A stretch of DNA of 64,000 bases from Clostridium sardiniense (lineage in GTDB: Bacteria; Bacillota; Clostridia; Clostridiales; Clostridiaceae): the NCBI RefSeq assembly GCF_016907995.1, contig NZ_JAFBDA010000011.1:61669-125668 (forward strand), given 5' to 3'. Each line of letters begins with the position of its first letter. Position 1 is the stretch's first letter. Under the pieces are notes generated by a model. The model searched no databases. It was given only the letters and a program-made list of their open reading frames with translations, and was not told the origin of the DNA. Of the stretch, positions 1 to 8,551 are shown one piece after another. The position numbers and the translations under genes are program-made.

Positions 1-1505
1 TAAAAAAAGGAAGAAAAAAATTTCCTATAAAGCTATCAACATATAAAAATAAAAAGATAGAATTAAAAACAGAAGATGAAACAAATAAGGTTATAAATTC
101 AATAGACAAAGATAATTTCGTTATTAAGTCAATAAAAAAAGGAAGTAAACTAAAAAATCCTATGGCTCCTTTTACAACTAGTACACTTCAACAAGAGGCA
201 AGTAAGAAACTTAACTTTATGACAAAGAAAACAATGTCAGTAGCTCAAGGGCTATATGAAGGTGTGGAAGTTAAAGGACATGGAACTGTAGGTCTTATCA
301 CTTACATGAGAACGGATTCTATGAGAATATCACAAGAAGCGCAAGAAAGTGCAAAAAACTTTATATTAAACAACTATGGAGAAAGTTATCTACCAAAAGA
401 AACTAGAATATATAAAGGAAAGAAAAATATTCAAGATGCCCATGAAGCTATAAGACCAACGAATATAGAAATAACACCAGAAGTTGCAAAAGCGAACTTA
501 ACAAATGAACAGTATAAGCTTTATACACTTATATGGAAGAGATTTGTATCTTCTCAAATGGCATCATGCATTTTAAATACTAATTCAATTGATATATTAA
601 ATGGAGATTATAAATTTAAGGCTAGTGGATCTACAATTCAATTTGATGGATTCATGAAGATATATGAATATGCAATTAGTGATGAGGACGATAATTCATT
701 ACCAGAGCTTGAAGAAGGAGAAGTATTAAATTCAGCTTCCCTTGAAGGAAAGCAACATTTTACTCAACCTCCTGCAAGGTATACAGAAGCATCATTTGTT
801 AAACTTTTAGAAGAAAAAGGTATAGGAAGACCAAGTACTTATGTTCCTACAATTTCTACATTATTAAGTAGAGATTATGTAAATAGAGAAAAGAAAAATC
901 TAATACCAACAGAACTTGGATTTATAGTAAATAATATAATTTGTGAATACTTTAAACAAATAGCAGATGTAGATTTTACAGCTAGTATGGAAAGGAACTT
1001 AGACCATATTGAAGAAGGTGAAATACAATGGAAGTCTGTTGTAGGTGAATTCTTCGATCCACTAAAACATTCACTAGAAAAAGCAGAAAAGGAAATGGCT
1101 AAAGTTGTAATAGAAGATGAAGTAAGTGATGTTCCTTGTGATAAATGTGGTAGAATGATGGTCATAAAAAAAGGACGATATGGAAAGTTCTTAGCATGTC
1201 CTGGTTACCCTGAATGTAAAAATGCTAAGCCTATAGTTGAAGAAATAAAAGCACCTTGTCCAAAGTGTGGGAGAAAAGTATTAGCAAAGAGAAGTAAAAA
1301 AGGTAAGAGATTCTATGGATGTTCAGGTTATCCAGAATGTGATTTTGTAAGTTGGAATGAACCTGTTGAAAAGAAATGTCCAGAATGTAATTCATATATG
1401 GTTAAGAAATATTCGAAAAAATCTGGAGATTATATTCAATGTTCAAATAGCGAATGTAAGTATAAAGAAGAAATAAAGAGTGAGAAGCAAGAAGATAAAG
1501 AATAA
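1..1505 (+). CDS. topA: DNA topoisomerase I, 3' part (5' end outside window)
   Basis: Type IA topoisomerase that relaxes negatively supercoiled DNA by transient single-strand cleavage. The reading frame is open from base 3 without a start, so the gene enters from the left; about 500 of the usual roughly 700 residues are present. The active-site tyrosine is in the motif LITYMRTDS (Tyr codon at 303-305). The motif GIGRPSTYVPTI near 820-855 is also typical. The C-terminus carries three Cys4 zinc-ribbon repeats (about 1135-1480), each with two CxxC or CxxxxxC-like pairs, which bind single-stranded DNA. An internal ATG at 162 is not the start, because homologous sequence continues upstream of it. 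The gene is followed by codY, as in other clostridia. Confidence 0.97.
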   Translation, partial: KKGRKKFPIKLSTYKNKKIELKTEDETNKVINSIDKDNFVIKSIKKGSKLKNPMAPFTTSTLQQEASKKLNFMTKKTMSVAQGLYEGVEVKGHGTVGLITYMRTDSMRISQEAQESAKNFILNNYGESYLPKETRIYKGKKNIQDAHEAIRPTNIEITPEVAKANLTNEQYKLYTLIWKRFVSSQMASCILNTNSIDILNGDYKFKASGSTIQFDGFMKIYEYAISDEDDNSLPELEEGEVLNSASLEGKQHFTQPPARYTEASFVKLLEEKGIGRPSTYVPTISTLLSRDYVNREKKNLIPTELGFIVNNIICEYFKQIADVDFTASMERNLDHIEEGEIQWKSVVGEFFDPLKHSLEKAEKEMAKVVIEDEVSDVPCDKCGRMMVIKKGRYGKFLACPGYPECKNAKPIVEEIKAPCPKCGRKVLAKRSKKGKRFYGCSGYPECDFVSWNEPVEKKCPECNSYMVKKYSKKSGDYIQCSNSECKYKEEIKSEKQEDKE

Positions 1506-1517
1506 AGTAGGTAATTA

Positions 1518-1526
1518 TGATATAAT
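1518..1526 (+). promoter_or_regulatory. extended -10 promoter candidate just after topA
   Basis: TGA followed by TATAAT forms an extended -10 element 13 bases after the topA stop. There is no convincing -35. It could drive codY with a leader of about 170 bases. Inference only. Confidence 0.35.
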
Positions 1527-1569
1527 GATGCATTAAAGAATCCTTTTGTCGAAAAAAATAATAATATTG

Positions 1570-1598
1570 TTGAAATAGAGTACCTAGTATGATAAACT
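1570..1598 (+). promoter_or_regulatory. sigma-A promoter candidate for codY
   Basis: TTGAAA, a 17-base spacer, then TAAACT. The -35 is good and the -10 matches 4 of 6 positions. Transcription would begin near 1605, directly before the inverted repeats at 1610-1678. Confidence 0.4.
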
Positions 1599-1700
1599 GA
1601 ACTAGTATTACGAATTTGTTAAAAAATTAAAAGGATTTTGAATAGTCTAACAAATGGCAATATAAATCTGAAATTCGTTAGATATCAAGGAGGATTTTTA

Positions 1701-2477
1701 ATGTCATCATTACTTAATAAAGCGAGAAAATTAAACAAAATATTACAGAAATCGGGCACTGAAGCAGTAGCATTTGAGGATATCTGTGAACTTTTAAGCG
1801 ATGTATTAGCCTGCAACGTTTACATTGTTAGTAAAAGAGGTAAGGTTATAGGACATAGTTTTTCAGAAAATTTTGAATGTGCAATAATGAAAGAAAAAGT
1901 AGTCTATGAAAAAAGATTTCCAAACGAATACAATGAAAAGTTATTAAGGGTAACAGAAACACTATCAAACTTACCTAATAAAGGTGAATGTGTATTTGAT
2001 GGAATTGGAAAGTGTGATATGTCAGACAAGCTTTCAACAATTGTTCCTATAATAGGAAATAGAGAAAGACTTGGTACACTTCTTTTAGCTAGATTTGGAG
2101 AATCATTTACAGATGATGATTTAGTTCTTTGTGAATATAGTGCAACAATTGTTGGAATGGAAATGTTAAGAGCTAAACAAGAAGAATTAGCTGAAGAGAC
2201 AAGAAAGAAAGCAGTTGTTCAATTAGCTATAGGAACTCTTTCATATTCAGAGTTAGAAGCTGTAGAACATATTTTTAATGAACTTGGAGGTACTGAAGGT
2301 TTACTTGTAGCATCAAAGATTGCAGATAAAGTTGGAATAACAAGAAGCGTAATTGTAAATGCGTTAAGAAAATTTGAAAGTGCTGGAGTAATTGAATCAA
2401 GATCATTAGGGATGAAGGGAACTCATATTAGAATACTAAACGATAAATTATTAGATGAATTAAAAAAGATAAAATAA
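1701..2477 (+). CDS. codY: GTP- and branched-chain-amino-acid-sensing global repressor CodY
   Basis: Pleiotropic repressor that represses metabolic and virulence genes when GTP and Ile/Leu/Val are plentiful. The protein has 258 residues, normal for CodY. The N-terminal GAF domain (about 1-155) begins [18 protein letters not shown], and the C-terminal winged helix-turn-helix contains [21 protein letters not shown] chose ATG 1701 because AAGGAGG lies 7 bases upstream (1687-1693); an in-frame ATG-like start at 1638 would translate the ribosome binding site. It sits between topA and rpsB with its own terminator, so it is probably a single-gene unit. Confidence 0.97.
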   Translation: MSSLLNKARKLNKILQKSGTEAVAFEDICELLSDVLACNVYIVSKRGKVIGHSFSENFECAIMKEKVVYEKRFPNEYNEKLLRVTETLSNLPNKGECVFDGIGKCDMSDKLSTIVPIIGNRERLGTLLLARFGESFTDDDLVLCEYSATIVGMEMLRAKQEELAEETRKKAVVQLAIGTLSYSELEAVEHIFNELGGTEGLLVASKIADKVGITRSVIVNALRKFESAGVIESRSLGMKGTHIRILNDKLLDELKKIK

Positions 2478-2487
2478 GCAATAGTAA

Positions 2488-2524
2488 CGAGTGATTGATA
2501 AATTTCAATCACTCGTATATTTTT
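2488..2524 (+). terminator. codY terminator
   Basis: Perfect 11-bp stem (2488-2498 with 2505-2515), 6-base loop, followed by a T-rich tail. Confidence 0.85.
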
Positions 2525-2554
2525 AGTGAAAAATATAAAAAAAATAAATTTATG

Positions 2555-2583
2555 TTGATAGAAAAAAAAGCTTATGTTATACT
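2555..2583 (+). promoter_or_regulatory. sigma-A promoter of rpsB
   Basis: TTGATA, 17-base spacer, TATACT. Near-consensus. The start site is predicted near 2590, giving a leader of about 105 bases. Confidence 0.8.
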
Positions 2584-2600
2584 ATCATAGGTAACAAAAT

Positions 2601-2669
2601 ACGCACATTATCGGGTTTGCAAGATAGGTGCCTTTGATTATAAGGTTTCTTGTAATTACAACGATAGTG
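2601..2669 (+). promoter_or_regulatory. structured rpsB leader, candidate r-protein autoregulatory element
   Basis: Three nested helices can form: 2606-2613 with 2662-2669, 2617-2623 with 2649-2655, and 2631-2634 with 2642-2645, with G-U pairs in the outer two. The element ends 12 bases before the AGGAGG of rpsB. Ribosomal-protein leaders that bind their own product are well known in Firmicutes. That this one binds S2 is inference. Confidence 0.5.
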
Positions 2670-2694
2670 GAGGAAAAAACCAGGAGGTAACAAA

Positions 2695-3396
2695 ATGTCA
2701 GTTATATCAATGAAACAATTATTAGAAGCTGGTGTACATTTCGGACACCAAACTAGAAGATGGAACCCTAAGATGGCTCCTTATATCTTCACAGAAAGAA
2801 ACGGAATCTATATAATAGATTTACAAAAAACAGTTAAGAAGGCTGAAGAAGCTTACAACTTCTTAAGAGAAGTTTCAGAAGAAGGAAAAGAAATACTTTT
2901 CGTTGGAACTAAGAAGCAAGCTCAAGAAGCTATCAAAGAAGAAGCAATAAGATCAAACATGCACTTCGTTAACAATAGATGGTTAGGTGGAATGTTAACA
3001 AACTTCAAAACTATCAGAACAAGAATTAAGAGATTAGAAGATTTAGAAAGAATGCAAGAAGATGGAACATTCGACGTTCTTCCTAAGAAAGAAGTTATCA
3101 AATTAAAAGGCGAAATGGAAAAGCTTGAAAAGAATCTTGGCGGAATCAAGAACTTAGATTCAAGAAATATTGGAGCTATGTTCGTAGTTGATCCAAGAAA
3201 AGAAAAGAACGCTATTTCAGAAGCTAAGATATTAGGAATTCCAGTAGTAGCTATCGTAGATACTAACTGTGATCCAGAAGAAGTTGACTACGTAATCCCA
3301 GGTAATGATGATGCTATAAGAGCGGTTAAATTAATAGCTGCTAAGATGGCTGATGCTATTATCGAAGGAAGACAAGGTGAACAAATAGCTGAATAA
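2695..3396 (+). CDS. rpsB: 30S ribosomal protein S2
   Basis: Small-subunit protein S2, needed to load S1 and complete the 30S particle. It has 233 residues, the usual length. Recognised by [15 protein letters not shown] near residue 13 and [18 protein letters not shown] lies 6 bases before the ATG. It is followed by tsf after 95 bases that hold a terminator-like hairpin, so tsf expression probably depends on partial read-through, as in other rpsB-tsf operons. Confidence 0.98.
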   Translation: MSVISMKQLLEAGVHFGHQTRRWNPKMAPYIFTERNGIYIIDLQKTVKKAEEAYNFLREVSEEGKEILFVGTKKQAQEAIKEEAIRSNMHFVNNRWLGGMLTNFKTIRTRIKRLEDLERMQEDGTFDVLPKKEVIKLKGEMEKLEKNLGGIKNLDSRNIGAMFVVDPRKEKNAISEAKILGIPVVAIVDTNCDPEEVDYVIPGNDDAIRAVKLIAAKMADAIIEGRQGEQIAE

Positions 3397-3409
3397 TATC
3401 AGAAGTATA

Positions 3410-3471
3410 AAAGGTAGGTGGAGAGATTCTTCATTTACCTTTTACCCTAAATGGTAAGGGTTACTTTTTTT
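3410..3471 (+). terminator. rpsB-tsf intergenic terminator/attenuator
   Basis: The stem 3444-3448 with 3457-3461 (ACCCT/AGGGT) is followed by a short T run. A second, upstream hairpin pairs AAAAGGTA near 3410 with TACCTTTT near 3436. Probably a partial terminator that sets the S2 to EF-Ts ratio. Confidence 0.55.
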
Positions 3472-3491
3472 AAAATAAGGAGGAATTGAAT

Positions 3492-4400
3492 ATGATTACT
3501 GCAAAATCAGTTAAAGAATTAAGAGATAAGACTGGCGCAGGTATGATGGACTGCAAAAAGGCTTTAACAGAAACTAACGGAGACGTAGAAAAGGCTGTTG
3601 AAGTATTAAGAGAAAAAGGATTAGCTGCTGCTGCTAAGAAAGCTGGAAGAGTTGCTGCTGAAGGAATAGTTAAGACTTTCGTATCAGAAGATAACAAGAA
3701 AGCTTCAATAGTAGAAGTAAACTGTGAAACAGATTTCGTTGCTGCTAATGAAGAATTCGTAGGTTTTGCTGAAAATGTAGCAGAATTAGTTGCTAACACT
3801 TCAGTTGAAACTGTAGAAGAATTATTAAATGAAAAATTAGGAGATGCTACTGTACAAGAAACTCTTACAGCTTTAGTTGCTAAGCTTGGAGAAAACATGA
3901 CAGTTAGAAGATTTGAAAGATTATCATTAGATAATGGTGCTATCGAAAGCTATATCCACGGTGGCGGAAGAATCGGAGTTTTAGTTGAAGTTTCAACTGA
4001 AGGTGATGCTAACGTAGCTAAAGAAGTAGCTAAAGAAGTTTGTATGCAAGTTGCTGCTGCAAATCCATTATTCTTAAATAGAAATTCAGTAGATCAAGAA
4101 GCTTTAGAAAAAGAAAAAGAAATCTACAGAGTTCAAGCTTTAAACGAAGGAAAACCAGAAAAAATCGTTGAAAAAATGGTTATGGGAAGAATCCAAAAGT
4201 ACTTCAAAGAAGTTTGTTTAGTTGACCAAGTATGGGTTAAAGACGGAGACAAGACAATAACTAAGTTATTAGAAGAAAAGTCAAAAGAAGCAGGTGCTCC
4301 AATGACTATAACAAAGTTTGTTAGATTTGAAAGAGGCGAAGGTATCGAAAAGAAAGAAGAAAACTTTGCTGAAGAAGTTGCAAGACAAATGGGTAAATAG
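3492..4400 (+). CDS. tsf: translation elongation factor Ts
   Basis: Guanine-nucleotide exchange factor that recycles EF-Tu from GDP to GTP. It has 302 residues. The N-terminal UBA-like domain contains [17 protein letters not shown], followed by the core with CETDFVAAN. An upstream in-frame TTG at 3486 would lie inside the ribosome binding site. ATG 3492 is 9 bases from AAGGAGG and gives the family-typical [10 protein letters not shown] start. Second gene of the rpsB-tsf unit. Confidence 0.97.
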   Translation: MITAKSVKELRDKTGAGMMDCKKALTETNGDVEKAVEVLREKGLAAAAKKAGRVAAEGIVKTFVSEDNKKASIVEVNCETDFVAANEEFVGFAENVAELVANTSVETVEELLNEKLGDATVQETLTALVAKLGENMTVRRFERLSLDNGAIESYIHGGGRIGVLVEVSTEGDANVAKEVAKEVCMQVAAANPLFLNRNSVDQEALEKEKEIYRVQALNEGKPEKIVEKMVMGRIQKYFKEVCLVDQVWVKDGDKTITKLLEEKSKEAGAPMTITKFVRFERGEGIEKKEENFAEEVARQMGK

Positions 4401-4410
4401 TAACCTACAA

Positions 4411-4438
4411 AAGAGAACACCTTGTGTTCTCTTTTTTT
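4411..4438 (+). terminator. tsf terminator
   Basis: Perfect 9-bp stem (4412-4420 with 4424-4432), 3-base loop, run of seven T. Confidence 0.92.
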
Positions 4439-4471
4439 AAAAATTAATATGAATATTTTGGAGGGATTATA

Positions 4472-5182
4472 ATGGCAGATTGTAAATATAATAGAGTAAT
4501 ACTAAAATTATCTGGTGAAGCTCTTGCTGGAACTAATGGATTTGGAATAGATTTTACTGTTGCAACAAGAATAGCTTTAGAAATAAAGCAATTAGTAGAT
4601 TCAGGTGTTGAAGTTGGATGCGTAGTAGGCGGCGGAAACATCTGGAGAGGTAGAAGCGGAGAAGGAATGGATAGAACTACTGCAGATTATATGGGTATGA
4701 TGGCTACATGTATTAATGCATTAGCGCTTCAAGATTCACTAGAACAAGTAGGCGTAGATACTAGAGTTTTAACTGCTATTGAAATGAAGGAAGTTGCAGA
4801 ACCATTTATAAGAAGAAGAGCTATGAGACATTTAGAAAAGGGAAGAGTTGTTATTTTTGCAGCTGGAACTGGTAATCCATACTTCTCAACTGATACAACA
4901 GCAGCACTTAGAGCGGCAGAAATAGAAGCTGATGTAATTCTTTTAGCTAAAAAAGTTGATGGTGTTTATGATAAGGACCCTCATAAGTATTCAGATGCAA
5001 CAAAATATGATAAACTATCATATATAGAAGTTTTAGAACAAGGATTACAAGTAATGGATTCTACTGCAACTTCTTTATGTATGGATAATAATATTCCTAT
5101 ATTAGTATTTGGTTTAGACGAACCAGGTAATATTCAAAAAGCTATTTCAGGTCAAGAAATAGGTACATTAGTTTCAAAATAA
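4472..5182 (+). CDS. pyrH: UMP kinase
   Basis: Bacterial uridylate kinase, which phosphorylates UMP to UDP with ATP in pyrimidine nucleotide synthesis. It is a hexameric amino-acid-kinase-fold enzyme unrelated to eukaryotic UMP/CMP kinase. It has 236 residues. Motifs are [10 protein letters not shown] at the N-terminus, GGGNIWRG for the phosphate loop, and [17 protein letters not shown] for UMP and ATP binding. GGAGG lies 9 bases before the ATG. It is 13 bases upstream of frr and likely co-transcribed with it. Confidence 0.97.
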   Translation: MADCKYNRVILKLSGEALAGTNGFGIDFTVATRIALEIKQLVDSGVEVGCVVGGGNIWRGRSGEGMDRTTADYMGMMATCINALALQDSLEQVGVDTRVLTAIEMKEVAEPFIRRRAMRHLEKGRVVIFAAGTGNPYFSTDTTAALRAAEIEADVILLAKKVDGVYDKDPHKYSDATKYDKLSYIEVLEQGLQVMDSTATSLCMDNNIPILVFGLDEPGNIQKAISGQEIGTLVSK

Positions 5183-5195
5183 AAGGAGGATATTT

Positions 5196-5753
5196 ATGAG
5201 TAAAAACATTCTTAAAAATGCTGAAGAAAAAATGACAAAAACAATAAGTGTTTTAGAAGTTGATTTATCAACTATGAAAGCTGGTAGAGCTAATCCTACA
5301 ATGCTTGATAGAGTTCAAGTTGAATATTATGGAAGCATGTGTCCAATAACACAAGTAGCCAATGTATCAGCTCCAGAACCAAGAGTTCTTCAAATAACTC
5401 CTTGGGAACAAACATTGTTAAAAGATATAGAAAAAGCTATACTTACTTCAGATTTAGGATTAAATCCTTCAAATGATGGATCAGTTATCAGATTAGTAAT
5501 ACCAGAGTTAACAGAGGAAACTAGAAAAAATTTAGTTAAAAATGTTAAAAAGGCTGGAGAGGACTCAAAAGTTGCTTTAAGATCAATTAGAAGAGATTCT
5601 AATGATAAGATAAAAGCCTTAAAGAAGGATGGAGAGCTTAGCGAAGACGAAGTTAAAAAAGCTGAAGATAATATTCAAAAGGTTACAGATAAATTTGTCA
5701 AAGAAGTAGATAAATTAATAGAAGCAAAAGAAAAAGAGATAATGTCAATCTAG
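5196..5753 (+). CDS. frr: ribosome recycling factor
   Basis: Splits post-termination ribosomes together with EF-G. The 185-residue protein has the normal RRF size, with a three-helix bundle and a small beta domain. Recognised by MKAGRANP and the C-terminal region RSIRRDSNDKIKALKKDG. AAAGGAGG lies just before the ATG. Last gene of the pyrH-frr pair before a strong terminator. Confidence 0.97.
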   Translation: MSKNILKNAEEKMTKTISVLEVDLSTMKAGRANPTMLDRVQVEYYGSMCPITQVANVSAPEPRVLQITPWEQTLLKDIEKAILTSDLGLNPSNDGSVIRLVIPELTEETRKNLVKNVKKAGEDSKVALRSIRRDSNDKIKALKKDGELSEDEVKKAEDNIQKVTDKFVKEVDKLIEAKEKEIMSI

Positions 5754-5760
5754 TTAAACA

Positions 5761-5787
5761 AAAAACCTGCTCTTTAGCAGGTTTTTT
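5761..5787 (+). terminator. frr terminator
   Basis: AAAACCTGCT pairs with AGCAGGTTTT around a 4-base loop, with a T run to 5787. Confidence 0.92.
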
Positions 5788-5817
5788 ATATAAAGAAAAA
5801 AGTGGGGAGGAGAACTC

Positions 5818-6579
5818 ATGCTTAAGTTTTTTAAAGGGGAACAGATTACAGAAAATGAAGAAATAAGCCTTGATATGGATAATATTCCGAGACATATTGC
5901 AATAATAATGGATGGAAATGGAAGATGGGCTAAGAAAAGAAAGCTCCCAAGAACTATGGGGCATAAAGCTGGAGTTGAAACAATTCGTAGAGTATTAAAA
6001 GAAGCAGATAAGCTTGGCGTTAAATATATGACACTTTATGCTTTTTCAACGGAAAATTGGAAAAGACCGAAAGATGAAGTTAATTCTTTAATGAAGTTAT
6101 TAATACAATACCTAAGACAAGAAATTAATGAGCTACATAAAAATGGCGTTAAAATAAATGTATTAGGCGATATGTCTAAATTGCCTAAAGAGTGTCAAGA
6201 AGAGATAGAGAAATCTGTTCTTAAGACAGAAAATAATACAGGTATAACAATGAATATAGCTTTAAATTATGGTGGAAGAGATGAAATATTAAGAGCTGTA
6301 AAATCAATTTCAGAAGATGTATCAAAGGGAATAATAAAATCTTCTGAAATTGATGATACTATTTTTGAAAGTTATTTATATACAAAAGGTGTGCCAGATC
6401 CAGATATAATCATTAGACCTTCCGGAGAACAAAGATTAAGTAATTTTCTACTTTGGCAATGTGCTTATTCTGAATTTTGGTATTCGGATATTTGTTGGCC
6501 AGATTTTAAGGAATCAGATCTTCATAGAGCAATTTATGATTTTCAAAAAAGAGATAGAAGGTTTGGCGGCGTAAAATAA
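5818..6579 (+). CDS. uppS: undecaprenyl diphosphate synthase (cis-prenyltransferase)
   Basis: Adds eight isopentenyl units in cis to farnesyl diphosphate to make the C55 lipid carrier for cell-wall synthesis. It has 253 residues. Catalytic motif HIAIIMDGNGRWAKKR with Asp32, then GHKAG, ALNYGGRDEI and the C-terminal PDPDIIIRPSGEQRLSNF. GGAGG lies close upstream of the ATG. Start of a lipid and isoprenoid gene run with cdsA, dxr, rseP and ispG. Confidence 0.97.
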   Translation: MLKFFKGEQITENEEISLDMDNIPRHIAIIMDGNGRWAKKRKLPRTMGHKAGVETIRRVLKEADKLGVKYMTLYAFSTENWKRPKDEVNSLMKLLIQYLRQEINELHKNGVKINVLGDMSKLPKECQEEIEKSVLKTENNTGITMNIALNYGGRDEILRAVKSISEDVSKGIIKSSEIDDTIFESYLYTKGVPDPDIIIRPSGEQRLSNFLLWQCAYSEFWYSDICWPDFKESDLHRAIYDFQKRDRRFGGVK

Positions 6580-6601
6580 AAAGAAATAAGGTGGTTTTTA
6601 A

Positions 6602-7396
6602 GTGAAATCAAATAATAGATATCTCGGTGCTTTAATTATTGCTCCTTTTATTATATTTGTATTTTTAGGTGGTGCATGGTTAGAAGGTCTTACAATTGTG
6701 TTATCAGCCTTAGGATTACATGAATTTTATAATGCATTAAAGCAAAAAGAATTTAATCCTATCTCTATTGTAGGATACTTACTTTTAATTGGGTATTATA
6801 TTTTAAATAATGATTTAGGATTACTAACATACTTAGTTGTATTTGCAACATTTATACTTTTAATAATTCCAGTTATAAACCTAAAATATACATTTATAGA
6901 TGTTGCTATAACATTACTTGGATTTTTGTATGTAGGAGTATTATTTAGTTTTTTACATTTAGTAAATATTAAATTTGGTGGACAGTATTTAGTTTGGCTT
7001 ATATTTATAGGATCCTGGATGACAGATACTTCAGCTTATTATGCTGGAAGATTCTTTGGAAAACATAAATTATGTCCTAAAGTTAGTCCTAAGAAAACTA
7101 TTGAGGGTTCAATTGGTGGTATGCTTGGAGCTACTATATTTTGCGGAATATTTGGAATAGTAGTATCTAAGTATGTATATATAATGCCTTTATATCACTA
7201 CTTTATAATAGGGGCATTATGTGGAGTATTTAGTCAATTGGGAGATTTGGTAGCTTCTTCTGTAAAGAGATATGTTGGAATAAAAGATTATAGTAATTTA
7301 ATACCAGGACATGGTGGAATATTAGATAGATTTGATAGTATACTTTTCTCAGGTCTTGTAGTGTTTTATTATTTAACTTTTATAGTATGTATATAG
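6602..7396 (+). CDS. cdsA: phosphatidate cytidylyltransferase
   Basis: Makes CDP-diacylglycerol from phosphatidic acid and CTP, the branch point for phospholipid synthesis. It has 264 residues and about eight hydrophobic membrane segments. The C-terminal signature is intact: SSVKRY, then KDYSNLIPGHGGILDRFD. GTG start, with AAGGTGG upstream. Its product feeds PgsA (34084-34674). A terminator follows, separating it from the next gene. Confidence 0.96.
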   Translation: MKSNNRYLGALIIAPFIIFVFLGGAWLEGLTIVLSALGLHEFYNALKQKEFNPISIVGYLLLIGYYILNNDLGLLTYLVVFATFILLIIPVINLKYTFIDVAITLLGFLYVGVLFSFLHLVNIKFGGQYLVWLIFIGSWMTDTSAYYAGRFFGKHKLCPKVSPKKTIEGSIGGMLGATIFCGIFGIVVSKYVYIMPLYHYFIIGALCGVFSQLGDLVASSVKRYVGIKDYSNLIPGHGGILDRFDSILFSGLVVFYYLTFIVCI

Positions 7397-7397
7397 T

Positions 7398-7440
7398 GAA
7401 AGAGTTCTAAAAGAAAAACTTTTAGGACTCTTTTATTTTA
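7398..7440 (+). terminator. cdsA terminator
   Basis: Long stem of AAAGAGTTCTAAAAG with CTTTTAGGACTCTTT (one G-U), then a T-rich tail. Confidence 0.85.
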
Positions 7441-7504
7441 TAATTCAAGATTACTTTATGACTTTTATTCTATTTCTTAATGTAATATTTAATTTAGTTA
7501 TGAG

Positions 7505-7531
7505 CCTTAGAAAAATTCTAAGGTTTTTTTT
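7505..7531 (+). terminator. second terminator upstream of the AI-2E family gene
   Basis: Perfect 8-bp stem (7505-7512 with 7516-7523), 3-base loop, eight T. It lies only about 65 bases after the cdsA terminator and 37 bases before the next start, so any promoter between the two would make an attenuated or short transcript. Confidence 0.85.
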
Positions 7532-7567
7532 ATTGCATATAAATATAGAATAAAGGGGGGGGAAGAA

Positions 7568-8530
7568 GTGAAGTTGAAGGAAGATCATAAAAAACTTATA
7601 GAAGCACTTGTATTATTATTAATTATATTTGTATTTGTAGTTTTAATTAGAAGTTATTTTAAGCCCTTTCTTTGGATTGTAATAATATTTATATTAAGTA
7701 GTCCTTTATATAATATTTTTACTAAGCTTAAGATAGGTAAAAAGATATCAGCGACATTAAGTTTGCTTGTTTTAAATATCTCTGTAATATTAATAATTTA
7801 CTATTTAGGAAGGAATATATTCGATTTAGTAAATAATATATATAACAGCAATATAAACATGATTAATGAACTTTTAAATGAATTTAATACAATACTAGAG
7901 AGTATACTTGGAAACGTAGATATAAGTAGTGAGGCTATGAATTTATTTCATCCTAGAGTTTTAACGGAGGGAGCGTTAACTACAGGTGAAGGGATAATAA
8001 GTTATTTTATAGGTAATGTATGTTCATTTTTTATACTAGTAGACAAGGAGAAAATTATATATTATATGAATAGACTTGTTCCACAAAATGCTCTTAGGAG
8101 AATTAATAATGGTGGAAAGAACATAAAAAGTATTATATCAATACAAGCAATACTTATCTTAATATCCACACTTATAATAATTATAGGATTTATGATACTT
8201 GGAATAAAAAATTCCTTTATTTTAGGAGTGATTTGTGGTATTTTAGATTTACTTCCATATGTAGGAACAATAATTGTATTTATACCAATTATAATATACA
8301 ATATTATAGTAAAAGATTATCTTATAGCTTTTGGATTAATATGTCTTTATCTATTAGTCCAAATTGTAAGAGAAATATTAGAAGCAAAATTGTTAAGCAA
8401 TAAATTTAATGTGCATCCTTTAATAATATTTCTTTCTATATATATTGGTATAAAGGTTTTTGGTATGATTGGAATTTTTATAGGACCTTTATATAGTATG
8501 ATGGTTAGAGATATTTTTTGCGAGGACTAG
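7568..8530 (+). CDS. AI-2E family (UPF0118) membrane protein
   Basis: Polytopic membrane protein of 320 residues with about seven or eight hydrophobic segments. It matches the AI-2E/PerM/YtvI family (former UPF0118), including the C-terminal signature ILGVICGILDLLPYVGT and IGIFIGPL. Members are linked to autoinducer-2 export, sodium-proton exchange or sporulation (YtvI); the substrate here cannot be read from sequence. GTG start behind a G-rich Shine-Dalgarno sequence. It sits between cdsA and dxr, which are usually adjacent, and is 21 bases upstream of dxr. Confidence 0.88.
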   Translation: MKLKEDHKKLIEALVLLLIIFVFVVLIRSYFKPFLWIVIIFILSSPLYNIFTKLKIGKKISATLSLLVLNISVILIIYYLGRNIFDLVNNIYNSNINMINELLNEFNTILESILGNVDISSEAMNLFHPRVLTEGALTTGEGIISYFIGNVCSFFILVDKEKIIYYMNRLVPQNALRRINNGGKNIKSIISIQAILILISTLIIIIGFMILGIKNSFILGVICGILDLLPYVGTIIVFIPIIIYNIIVKDYLIAFGLICLYLLVQIVREILEAKLLSNKFNVHPLIIFLSIYIGIKVFGMIGIFIGPLYSMMVRDIFCED

Positions 8531-8551
8531 ATAGATACGGAGGAAGAGAAA

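Noticed and set aside
1656..1683. CodY-box-like sequence in the codY leader (autoregulation)
   Set aside because: Best alignment to AATTTTCWGAAAATT has about six mismatches of fifteen, not better than chance in such AT-rich DNA.
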